This document shows, piece after piece, positions 1 to 7,038 of a stretch of DNA of 64,000 nt. The position numbers were made by a program, and so were the translations under genes. Within the stretch, counting starts at the first letter, position 1. The number at the start of each line of letters is the position of its first letter. Under the pieces are notes generated by a model. That model did no database searches and was not told where the DNA came from. It saw nothing but the letters and a program-made list of their open reading frames with translations. This DNA is from Fumia sp045615345 (GTDB taxonomy: Bacteria > Bacillota > Clostridia > Oscillospirales > Ruminococcaceae), in the NCBI GenBank assembly GCA_045615345.1, contig JAZLER010000013.1, positions 62,001-126,000 on the forward strand, in the 5' to 3' direction.

Positions 1-117
1 AACCATTGTTTCTTCTAAAGAAACGCTCGTCTCCTCAGCAAGAGCAGATAAACTGACTCCGTTGAAAATACTGATTGTCATGATAAATGCTAAAACCAAA
101 CTCAGAATCTTTTTCAT
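1..117 (-). CDS. N-terminal fragment of a secreted protein
   Basis: Reading on the minus strand from the ATG at 115-117, the visible 39 codons encode a classical Sec signal peptide: a Lys-Lys start, a hydrophobic core and a probable cleavage after ALA, followed by an acidic Ser/Thr/Glu stretch. A ribosome binding site (TGGAGGAG on the minus strand) lies just upstream at 121-130. The gene runs off the left edge, so the mature protein cannot be identified. Confidence 0.75.
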   Translation of the reverse strand, partial: MKKILSLVLAFIMTISIFNGVSLSALAEETSVSLEETMV

Positions 118-220
118 ATTTACTCCTCCAAAACAGAATTTTATATACCTTTTTAATTTTACTCCATTAAACCAAAAAAGTCAATAAACCTGAATTAATT
201 TTATATTTAAACTAATTAAT

Positions 221-530
221 GTCACACCTCATCCGCTTCACTTCGTTCAGCACCTTCTCCCACTGGAGAAGGCTATTTGAAATCCGTTCGCCACGCCCTA
301 CGAATTTCTGCCCCATCGGAACTCATAAATGCGTTCCCTACAAGCCTTCCCTGTGTAAGGGAAGGTGGCAGGCGAATGCCTGACGGAAGGGTTGTCCATT
401 CAAATCCGTTCGCCACGCGAACACCTCTCGAGCCTCCCTTGAAATCCCTCCACCAAGCTTGCGCTTGGTCCCCCTCCCTTTAGACAAGGGAGGCAGATCG
501 GAAGCTCCACCACAGGCGGATTTCATTAAA
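221..530. repeat. Compound intergenic repeat, copy 1
   Basis: The gap between the first gene and the signal peptidase gene holds no convincing CDS but a chain of GC-richer palindromes. They are CCTTCTCC/GGAGAAGG (253-260/265-272), CCTTCCCT/AGGGAAGG (345-352/358-365), ACCAAGC/GCTTGGT (452-458/463-469) and CCTCCCTT/AAGGGAGG (473-480/486-493). Bases 225-257 recur inverted at 56207-56239 with one mismatch. Bases 441-494 recur inverted near 46259-46309. This is a modular clostridial intergenic repeat, not a gene; two short ORFs across it are shadows. Bases 118-220 are AT-rich and show nothing I recognise. Confidence 0.85.
318..343 (-). repeat. REP-like palindrome with TTGTAGGG foot
   Basis: On the minus strand the element begins TTGTAGGGAAC and closes with GTTCC, giving a GGAAC/GTTCC stem. 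The same TTGTAGGG foot precedes two palindromes inside the RAYT gene at 20086-20118 and 20261-20290. Its stem is shorter than in those copies, so family membership is less sure. Confidence 0.5.
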
Positions 531-550
531 AAAACACCCCGAAGGGTGCT
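525..550 (-). terminator. Rho-independent terminator of the signal peptidase gene
   Basis: On the minus strand, directly after the stop codon of the 555-1466 gene, a short CACCC/GGGTG stem (535-539/544-548) is followed by a run of T residues. Confidence 0.75.
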
Positions 551-554
551 TTTT

Positions 555-1466
555 TTACTCTACTTCAATATTAACAGTATATTCACCGACTTTAATCTTA
601 AATGTCTGGCCTTTTTTGAGGAGCATCTGTGCCATCTCGGCGCCGTTTACGCTCATAGTGAGGGTTTTATCGGTTGTTAAAACGGGTTTAAAGGAATCCT
701 TGGTGTTGATGGTAACACTTTCCACTTCTTCTGTATCTTCGTTCCTTTCCTTGCCTGCAAGGGGGTTGAAATCAAGGTTTGAGAACTTCTCAGGTTCTTT
801 TTCGGTAAGGAAGCTCTGGGGCTTGGGAGTTTCTGCCATATACTGCGCTGTCACATCGACAAAGTTTTCATCGTTATCATCAGGAAGTACAGGTAAACTT
901 AACACCCTTGATTTTTCTTTTTTGCTGACCAAAGCCGCAATTATAAGCAAAATAAGTTCTAAGAAAAGAAGTGCCGCAAAAGGTATTGCTATGAGCATTA
1001 CAAGTCCGTCAAAATCGTTTGCAAAATCAATTACATAACCTGCAAAAGGTACTGCAAAACTCACCTTGCCGAAAATATCGGTTGTGCCCAGTAACAAAGT
1101 TTCGGTGTCGGCATCGCCTTTTAATGAATAAGCGAATGCACCGTCAGTATACTCAGCAGAAACGAGTCTTTTAACGGGATAATGTCCGTCCTGCTCGTGG
1201 AGCATTAAAATATCGTCAACATAGAAAAAGCTTGTTTCTCCTGTGGGAGCATAAAAAACCGCACTGCCCTTTGAAATCTGCGGTTCCATCGAAGAATCGC
1301 CCACAGATGCCACATTGTAGCCAAAAAGCTCGGGTAACATATCTTTTTGTCTGTCGCTGTAAACTTTAAGCCCGAAAGCTGATACAGCCCCGATTATAAG
1401 GAAAAATACAATAAAAATTATAAGCGCCCAGATTCTTAAAGCGCGTGCTTTAGATTTTTTTGACAT
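555..1466 (-). CDS. SipW-like signal peptidase I with long C-terminal extension
   Basis: A 303-residue membrane serine protease of the S26 family that would cleave signal peptides outside the membrane. There is an N-terminal membrane segment (about 12-32), the catalytic Ser motif SSMEP (Ser59), a Lys99 in VKRLVS that could be the general base, and the family GDxD box (KGDAD, 117-121). A second membrane segment lies at about 154-180. Residues 181-303 form a charged tail that ends in a short hydrophobic/charged module beginning near TLTMSVNG; typical SipW proteins are about 190 residues, so the tail is an addition. Signal peptidase identity is well supported. The SipW label rests on architecture, and no TasA-like or pilin substrate gene is visible nearby. 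Confidence 0.8.
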   Translation of the reverse strand: MSKKSKARALRIWALIIFIVFFLIIGAVSAFGLKVYSDRQKDMLPELFGYNVASVGDSSMEPQISKGSAVFYAPTGETSFFYVDDILMLHEQDGHYPVKRLVSAEYTDGAFAYSLKGDADTETLLLGTTDIFGKVSFAVPFAGYVIDFANDFDGLVMLIAIPFAALLFLELILLIIAALVSKKEKSRVLSLPVLPDDNDENFVDVTAQYMAETPKPQSFLTEKEPEKFSNLDFNPLAGKERNEDTEEVESVTINTKDSFKPVLTTDKTLTMSVNGAEMAQMLLKKGQTFKIKVGEYTVNIEVE

Positions 1467-1577
1467 AACAAAAACTCCTGTCGAAAATATAAATATATAT
1501 AGTTATTATCCTATATTTTGTCGTCAATGTCAATAGAATTGCAAAAATAAAACCGACTCATAAAGCCGGTTTTAAAT

Positions 1578-1814
1578 CTAAAACTTAAAATATTCCTTTG
1601 CATTTTTATAACACCAGTCTTCAAACGCTTTTAATATAGCTTTATAATTATTCGGTAATTCTCCATCAAGGAAACAGTCAATCATATAATCACACTCGTC
1701 ACAACAGCATTCAATTAAATCACCTTTTTCATCATAACACTCTCCGTTAAACGGACAATCCTCCCCGTAATTTCCGGGTACAAAATCCATATTATCTGTT
1801 TTTACAGTTTTCAT
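1578..1814 (-). CDS. Small Cys-rich protein of unknown function
   Basis: A 78-residue acidic protein with eight cysteines, six of them in residues 20-46 (DC, EC, ECCC, DEC, DC patterns), suggesting a metal site or disulfides; no family is recognised. It has a good ribosome binding site (AGGAGAG) upstream of ATG 1812-1814. Its last residues NAKEYFKF are identical to the end of UxaC encoded 590 bp away, and the DNA there is a 26-bp exact direct repeat in the same frame. It is divergent from the HTH gene at 1926, with which it shares a 111-bp promoter region. Confidence 0.6.
   Translation of the reverse strand: MKTVKTDNMDFVPGNYGEDCPFNGECYDEKGDLIECCCDECDYMIDCFLDGELPNNYKAILKAFEDWCYKNAKEYFKF
1579..1604. 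repeat. 26-bp direct repeat, copy 1 (3' end of Cys-rich gene)
   Basis: This is an exact match to 2171-2196; bases on either side differ. Both copies encode the last eight residues of a minus-strand gene in the same frame. Confidence 0.9.
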
Positions 1815-1880
1815 TATTACTCTCCTTATCTTAATATGTTTACATTATATAATGCATTAGTCTATATGTAAAGAGCAAAA

Positions 1881-1927
1881 ATAAGATATTATCTCATTAA
1901 AATATGATATATGGAGAGATATCTTAT
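1881..1927. promoter_or_regulatory. Inverted repeat over the HTH gene start
   Basis: Perfect 9-bp arms ATAAGATAT (1881-1889) and ATATCTTAT (1919-1927) flank the ribosome binding site and overlap the ATG at 1926. The pair could be an operator for the HTH protein, or an mRNA hairpin that hides its start. The arms are seen; the role is inferred. Confidence 0.5.
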
Positions 1928-2129
1928 GATTAAATTAAATGTCTTGAAATTACTCGAAAAGAATAATAAAACCAAATACTGGTTATACAAACAACTTGGT
2001 ATGAGTTATCAGAATTTCAATAAGATGGTAAATAATGAAACCAAATCCATTCGCTATGAAAACATTGAAACCATCTGTCTTTTACTCAACTGCACACCTA
2101 ATGACCTTTTTGAAATTACAGAAGATTAG
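1926..2129 (+). CDS. XRE/Cro-type HTH transcriptional regulator
   Basis: A 67-residue single-domain helix-turn-helix protein of the Cro/C1 type (LLEKNNKTKYWLYKQLG, MSYQNFNKM recognition region, then LLNCTPNDLF). I start it at ATG 1926 because GGAGAG lies 8 bp upstream; the in-frame ATG at 1911 overlaps that site. Such lone small HTH proteins usually repress their own promoter. The inverted repeat at 1881-1927 is a candidate site, and the divergent Cys-rich gene a possible second target. It ends 4 bp before a strong terminator. Confidence 0.85.
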   Translation: MIKLNVLKLLEKNNKTKYWLYKQLGMSYQNFNKMVNNETKSIRYENIETICLLLNCTPNDLFEITED

Positions 2130-2132
2130 CAG

Positions 2133-2170
2133 AAACGGCTGAAGTCACTTTGACTTCAGCCGTTTTTTAT
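2133..2170 (+). terminator. Strong rho-independent terminator
   Basis: A perfect 15-bp stem (2133-2147/2151-2165) with a 3-nt loop and a T run ends the HTH gene. It lies immediately before the convergent uxaC stop. Confidence 0.9.
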
Positions 2171-3390
2171 TAAAACTTAAAATATTCCTTTGCATTATAG
2201 TAGCAAATTCCCTCAACGATTTCCTTCAGGGCGTCAAAGTCCTTGGGGTATTCTCCGTTTTCAACCCATTCGCCTAAAAGGTTACAGAGTATTCTCCTGA
2301 AATACTCGTGTCTTGTGTAAGAAACAAAGCTTCTTGAGTCTGTGAGCATTCCGATAAAATTACCTAAAGTACCGAGGTTACCAAGAGCCTTAAGCTGAGA
2401 TTCCATACCGTCCTTGTTATCGTTAAACCACCAGCCTGAGCCAAACTGAATTTTGCTTTTAGCTTCTACTCCCTGGAAGTTTCCGAGCATCGTACCCAAA
2501 ACGTAATTATCCTTCGGATTTAAGGTATAAAGGATAGTTTTAGGCAATGCATTTTCCTTTTCAAGGGTGTTAAGAAGCTTTGAAAGTGGTCTTGCAACCT
2601 CGAAATCGTTAACCGAGTCAAAGCCTGTATCGGGGCCTAACTTTTCAAACATCTTTGAGTTGTTGTTTCGAAGCGCACCGATATGAAGCTGCATAGTCCA
2701 GCCCCTTTTAGCATACTCCTCACCTAAAAACACAAGCTTTTCTATAATATCGTCATTGAACTCGTCAACGGCGTGGTCGGAAAGACGGCAACCCATCTCG
2801 TGGAAATAGTCCATTCTTTCTGTGATATCGGGTTTGATTTCTTTCAGATCAGGACGGAAAGTCGGCAAAACCTTCACTTCAAATCCCTGCAACGCCTTGT
2901 GATACTCAAGATTATCGTAGGGGTTATCGGTAGTGCAGATAGTTTCAACATTTGATTTTCTTATAAGATTTTTTGCAGAAAAGTCGTCACTTTCAAGGCA
3001 TTTGTTCACCTTGTCCCAGATAACCTTTGCATTCTTTTCGTTTAAAACAAGGTCGATACCGAAATATCTTTTAAGTTCAAGATGTGTCCAGTGGTAGATA
3101 GGGTTACCGATAAGTTTCGGCATCGTTTTTGCAAATGCCATCCACTTACTGAACTCGTCCTTATCCCCTGTTATGTACTCCTCAGGGATACCGTTTGAAC
3201 GCATCTGCCGCCATTTGTAATGGTCACCGCCGAGGAACAAATCATAAGCTGATTTAAACTTATAATCCTCTGCTATCATCTTTGGAGAGAGGTGGCAGTG
3301 GTAGTCAATAATCGGCAAATCTTTGGCAAACTCATAAAGCTTTTTCGCCGTCTTGGTTCTGAGTAAAAAGTTTTCGTTGATAAATCCCAT
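2170..3390 (-). CDS. uxaC: Glucuronate/galacturonate isomerase
   Basis: Converts D-galacturonate to D-tagaturonate (and glucuronate to fructuronate), the first intracellular step of uronate use. It is recognised by the amidohydrolase-fold metal motif DYHCH (His31, His33), LPTFRPD, the MQLHIGALRNNN block, GSGWWFNDNKDG and LTDSRSF near the C-terminus. At 406 residues it is clearly shorter than the usual 460-470: segments are missing after LPTFRPD and before YAKRGWTMQLH. All core motifs remain, so it is probably functional. It is last in the operon; its ATG overlaps the uxaA stop by one base (TAATG). The 3' end carries copy 2 of the 26-bp repeat. Confidence 0.95.
   Translation of the reverse strand: MGFINENFLLRTKTAKKLYEFAKDLPIIDYHCHLSPKMIAEDYKFKSAYDLFLGGDHYKWRQMRSNGIPEEYITGDKDEFSKWMAFAKTMPKLIGNPIYHWTHLELKRYFGIDLVLNEKNAKVIWDKVNKCLESDDFSAKNLIRKSNVETICTTDNPYDNLEYHKALQGFEVKVLPTFRPDLKEIKPDITERMDYFHEMGCRLSDHAVDEFNDDIIEKLVFLGEEYAKRGWTMQLHIGALRNNNSKMFEKLGPDTGFDSVNDFEVARPLSKLLNTLEKENALPKTILYTLNPKDNYVLGTMLGNFQGVEAKSKIQFGSGWWFNDNKDGMESQLKALGNLGTLGNFIGMLTDSRSFVSYTRHEYFRRILCNLLGEWVENGEYPKDFDALKEIVEGICYYNAKEYFKF
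2171..2196. repeat. 26-bp direct repeat, copy 2 (3' end of uxaC)
   Basis: Exact match to 1579-1604. NAKEYFKF is a natural UxaC ending, so this is probably the source copy. Confidence 0.9.
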
Positions 3391-4769
3391 TATAATATCA
3401 CTCCGTCTTTAAAAATCGAGATTTCCCTGAAAGAGTTAACCTCGTTTTTAGTTTCTTCCCCTGAAGCCACCTTTAAGACATAACTCAAAAGCTCATCGGA
3501 AAGAGTATCAATGCTCACGCCCTCTGCAATGGGTGAAGCATCAAAATCAATCCAGTTTTTCTTCCTGTCCGCAAGAGTTTTGTTGGTCGAAATCTTAACA
3601 GTGGGAACAGGTGCGCCAAGGGGTGTCCCCCTGCCTGTTGTAAACAGTATAATATGAACCCCTGCCGCTGTCAAGTTTGTTACAGCCACCATATCGTTAC
3701 CCGGTCCGTTCAAAAGGAAAAGCCCGTTATCATTCAGGGTGTCACCATAGTCAAGCACACCCGATATATCGGAAAATCCGCCTTTTTGGATACAGCCGAG
3801 GCTTTTTTCCTCTAAAGTGGTTATTCCGCCTTCTTTGTTACCGGGGGACGGATTTTCATAAATTACCTGGTTATGAGTTTCATAATAATCCTTGAAATTA
3901 TTAATAAGGGAAACTGTTTTGTCAAAGATTTCCTTTGTTTTGCATCTTTCCATCAGAAATTCTTCGGCACCGAACATCTCGGGAACTTCTGTAAGTACCG
4001 TAGTTCCTCCCGATGCCACAACCTTGTCGGAAAAAGCTCCAACTAAAGGATTGGCTGTAATTCCGCTGAAGCCGTCACTACCACCGCATTTAAGCCCGAT
4101 TTTAAGCTTTCTGATACTCACTTTTTCGCGTTTGAATGTACTTGCATACTCAAAAAGCTCGTTGATAAGTTTTATACCTTCTTCAATTTCATCGTCATAA
4201 TCCTGACAGTTTAAAAACTTAACTCTATTTTCGTTGTATTCACCAAGTACTTCCTTGAACACCCCGATGTTGTTATTTTCACAACCAAGCCCTAAAACAA
4301 GCACACCACCTGCATTGGGGTGATTTACAAGTCCTTTTAAAACAAGCTGTGTAATCTTTTGGTCATCGCCAAGCTGTGAGCAACCAAACGGATGCGGAAA
4401 ACTGTAAGCACCCGTGCGTTTTGCCAGGGTTTCAGCAACCTTATTGACACAGCCAACCAGAGGCACAATCCAGACTTCGTTCCTGATACCGACATCGCCG
4501 TTTTCCCTCACATATCCATCAAAGAAAAGCTCCGAAGTAACAGGCTTTATATCGTGGTTTACATAGTTATATGTATACTCTTTTTTCCCTGAAAGGTTGG
4601 TTTTTAAGTTATGAGTATGGATATGCTCGTCTTTTCCTATGTCGCAGAGAGCACTGCCAATAGGAGCGCCGTATTTTATTACCTGCTCCCCTTTTTTGAT
4701 ATCGCGTCTTGCATATTTGTGACCGTTTTCAAGGTTAATATACACATTGTCACGATTATTTATAATCAT
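3390..4769 (-). CDS. uxaA: Altronate dehydratase
   Basis: Dehydrates D-altronate to 2-keto-3-deoxygluconate. The 459-residue protein has the full two-part architecture: an N-terminal SAF domain (about 1-85, with the HIHTHN metal region) and a C-terminal catalytic domain (GYVRENGDVGIRN, HPFGCSQLGDD, LGLGCENN, KCGGSDGFSG, TTGRGTPLG). The cysteine-bearing motifs are intact. Its start overlaps uxaB by 14 bp, consistent with translational coupling in the uronate operon. Confidence 0.95.
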   Translation of the reverse strand: MIINNRDNVYINLENGHKYARRDIKKGEQVIKYGAPIGSALCDIGKDEHIHTHNLKTNLSGKKEYTYNYVNHDIKPVTSELFFDGYVRENGDVGIRNEVWIVPLVGCVNKVAETLAKRTGAYSFPHPFGCSQLGDDQKITQLVLKGLVNHPNAGGVLVLGLGCENNNIGVFKEVLGEYNENRVKFLNCQDYDDEIEEGIKLINELFEYASTFKREKVSIRKLKIGLKCGGSDGFSGITANPLVGAFSDKVVASGGTTVLTEVPEMFGAEEFLMERCKTKEIFDKTVSLINNFKDYYETHNQVIYENPSPGNKEGGITTLEEKSLGCIQKGGFSDISGVLDYGDTLNDNGLFLLNGPGNDMVAVTNLTAAGVHIILFTTGRGTPLGAPVPTVKISTNKTLADRKKNWIDFDASPIAEGVSIDTLSDELLSYVLKVASGEETKNEVNSFREISIFKDGVIL

Positions 4770-6036
4770 AAGCCTTCTTTACCTCATCATATAAAAAACT
4801 CAAATCCGTATCCCAGAAATCAGTGTTTGAAAGAATTTCCTTCAAAGATTTTTCTTTGATAAACTCAATAACATTTTTATCATCTGTGGGAGTACCCGTC
4901 TTATAAAACTCAATGAGCCTTGCAAGCGAAAAAACAAGGTTCTGAGGTGTTTTATCAAACCTTCTGATATACTCAAGTATTGACGGCAAAACCCTTACCT
5001 TGAATTTACTTACGGAGTTTAACGAAATTGATACACAAAGGTGCTTTATGAAAGGGTTTTTAAACCTTAAAAAAACATCGTCAGCGTAAGACAAAAGCTC
5101 ATCATAAGGCAAATCAAGAGTCGGTATAATCTCGTCATAAACGCATTTTCTCACAAACTCCGAAAGGCGCTTATCATCCATACAATCCCCTACCGTCTTA
5201 ACATCAAGAAGCATCGCGTACGGAATCATTGACGTGTGCGCCCCGTTTAAGATACGCACCTTTCTTGTCCTGTACCGTTCAAGATTGTCAGTAAAAATAA
5301 TGTTAAGCCCAGTCTTGTCAAGGGGGATTTCCTCAAGGACAGCTTTTGGTCCCTCTATCACCCAGAGGTGGAAAAGCTCACTCGTATCAAGCATCATATC
5401 GGTGGATTTTAACGGCAAGTCCTCATCTTTGGGATACCCCGTAACAATCCTGTCAACAAGAGTGTTACAGAAAATGTTTTCATTCAAAACCCACTCTTTA
5501 AACTTCTCACCCAGGTCCCATAACTCTGCGTATTTCAGGATAATTTCCCTTAATTTCTCACCATTTTTGTCGATAAGTTCACAGGGCAAGAAGATAAACC
5601 CGGGTAAATTCGCCATAAATCGTCTGTAAAGCAAAATTGTTACCTTACCGGGGAAAGAAGATGGTGGCTCATCAAAAAGTGAATCCTTTTCATTAAAGGC
5701 TATCCCTGCCTCGGTTGTGTTGGAAACTATAAACCTCAAATTGGGATTTTCAGCAAGTGAAAGATAACTCTTAAAATCCGCATAAGGGTTGATACAACGG
5801 CTTATAACATTGATTTTCTTTTCCTCTGTCACAGCCTTGCCGTCTTTCAGGCCACGCATAATATGGGTGTATTCGCACCCTTGCGCCATAAGCTTATCGC
5901 AAAGTCCCTCTTTTATCGGCTGCACCACCACAACCGACCCATTAAAATCGGTTTTTTCGTTTGTAATCTCAAAAATCCAGTCGGCAAAACCTCTTAAAAA
6001 TCCGCCTTCACCGAATTGTATTATCTTTTCTCTCAT
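4756..6036 (-). CDS. uxaB: Tagaturonate reductase
   Basis: NAD-dependent reduction of D-tagaturonate to D-altronate, the middle step between UxaC and UxaA. It is a 426-residue member of the mannitol dehydrogenase/polyol-specific long-chain dehydrogenase family. The N-terminal nucleotide-binding motif is QFGEGGFLRGF (about 6-16), SNTTEAGI lies near 110, and NGAHTSMIPYA is in the C-terminal domain with the catalytic region. The presence of UxaB rather than UxuB specifies the galacturonate branch. It overlaps the upstream hydrolase gene by 4 bp (ATGA). Confidence 0.93.
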   Translation of the reverse strand: MREKIIQFGEGGFLRGFADWIFEITNEKTDFNGSVVVVQPIKEGLCDKLMAQGCEYTHIMRGLKDGKAVTEEKKINVISRCINPYADFKSYLSLAENPNLRFIVSNTTEAGIAFNEKDSLFDEPPSSFPGKVTILLYRRFMANLPGFIFLPCELIDKNGEKLREIILKYAELWDLGEKFKEWVLNENIFCNTLVDRIVTGYPKDEDLPLKSTDMMLDTSELFHLWVIEGPKAVLEEIPLDKTGLNIIFTDNLERYRTRKVRILNGAHTSMIPYAMLLDVKTVGDCMDDKRLSEFVRKCVYDEIIPTLDLPYDELLSYADDVFLRFKNPFIKHLCVSISLNSVSKFKVRVLPSILEYIRRFDKTPQNLVFSLARLIEFYKTGTPTDDKNVIEFIKEKSLKEILSNTDFWDTDLSFLYDEVKKAYDYK

Positions 6037-7037
6037 CTTAACATTTCCTTAATCACAGGCCAAGCATCATCGGGATAGAATTGATGTCCGCCGTCACCAA
6101 TAATAAGCTTTACATTATCTTTTTTATAAACATTCTTTATAATCTCAAAGCTTTCCTTAACGCCGTCAATCGGGAAAATTCCGTCCTTGTCGCCACAAAC
6201 AACAATTAAGTTTCTCGGTGCAATAAGACAACCGATGTCCCCCATATCAAAGTACCTCTTGACAGACGGCACATAGTTGCAGTCGCAATGTCCCATAGCG
6301 ATAATCGAAGCTTCGTAAGTACATACTGAGCATGAAGGCACTGAAAGAGAAATTCTCTTTTCAATAGCAGAAGCATAGAATGTCGCAGTGCCGCCACCCG
6401 AGTTACCAAGACAGGCGATTCTGTCAACATCAACCGAGTCAGCAAAATACTTTTCTAAAACATCAATAAGTCGCATAATATCCCATACGCGCTCACCGAT
6501 AGCACATCTGCCCATCAAAAGTGTGGGGTCAGTTTTGCTGAAATAGTCGATACATTCTGCATTTCCCTTTTCGTCCTGACCTGCACTTCCCATATACCTC
6601 TGTTCAAGTGTAACACTACAGTATCCAAGCTTTACCGCCTGAACGGCAAAATCCCTGCCACCTGCAATGGATTTGTCATCCCCATTAAACTTAGCCTCAC
6701 CGAGTGAAATATGCATACCTGTTGAATGCCCCTGAAGACAAATCACAGCAGGTACAGTACCTTTGATGTTTTTCGGACGAAGGAAAGACCCTCTTGCATA
6801 GTAGCCTTCCTCAGTCTGGAATTCAAAGTCAAACTGAGTATAATCACCTTTATCTTTTGTTTCGGTAACAGAAAAATCGTCATCGCATTTCTCGAAAAGG
6901 TCAAGACCTAAAAGCTCCCAGAGTTTTGCATAGGCTTCTTTCTGCCACGCGTTAAAATCTCCGCCTTTAAATCTCAAAGAAGGCTCTTTTTTAACGACAA
7001 CGTCTCTCATATACTCGTAAGAATTATAAAATTTCAT
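6033..7037 (-). CDS. Alpha/beta hydrolase, acetyl-esterase-like
   Basis: A 334-residue alpha/beta-hydrolase without signal peptide, hence cytoplasmic. The nucleophile elbow is GNSGGG, the oxyanion-side motif is CLQGHSTGMH, an Asp lies in CGDKDGIFP, and the catalytic His is probably in GDGGHQFYP near the C-terminus. It resembles dienelactone-hydrolase/acetyl-xylan-esterase-like families. Its place inside the galacturonate operon suggests removal of acetyl or methyl esters from imported pectic oligosaccharides; the exact ester is inference. It starts 1 bp after the GH4 stop. Confidence 0.8.
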   Translation of the reverse strand: MKFYNSYEYMRDVVVKKEPSLRFKGGDFNAWQKEAYAKLWELLGLDLFEKCDDDFSVTETKDKGDYTQFDFEFQTEEGYYARGSFLRPKNIKGTVPAVICLQGHSTGMHISLGEAKFNGDDKSIAGGRDFAVQAVKLGYCSVTLEQRYMGSAGQDEKGNAECIDYFSKTDPTLLMGRCAIGERVWDIMRLIDVLEKYFADSVDVDRIACLGNSGGGTATFYASAIEKRISLSVPSCSVCTYEASIIAMGHCDCNYVPSVKRYFDMGDIGCLIAPRNLIVVCGDKDGIFPIDGVKESFEIIKNVYKKDNVKLIIGDGGHQFYPDDAWPVIKEMLR

Positions 7038-7038
7038 T

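Noticed and set aside
345..365. CRISPR-like repeated units in the compound repeat
   Set aside because: The units are not evenly spaced, not identical, and no spacers or cas genes are present.
277..680. Short ORFs over the first compound repeat
   Set aside because: They lie in palindromic repeat DNA, have no ribosome binding site, and overlap on both strands.
616..1038. 140-codon plus-strand ORF
   Set aside because: Antisense to the signal peptidase gene; low-complexity Ser-rich shadow without ribosome binding site.
1578..2129. Toxin-antitoxin pair (Cys-rich protein plus HTH)
   Set aside because: The genes are divergent, not co-transcribed, and neither resembles a known toxin.
3892..4200. 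102-codon and neighbouring plus-strand ORFs across uxaA/uxaB
   Set aside because: Antisense shadows of well-supported genes with normal motifs.
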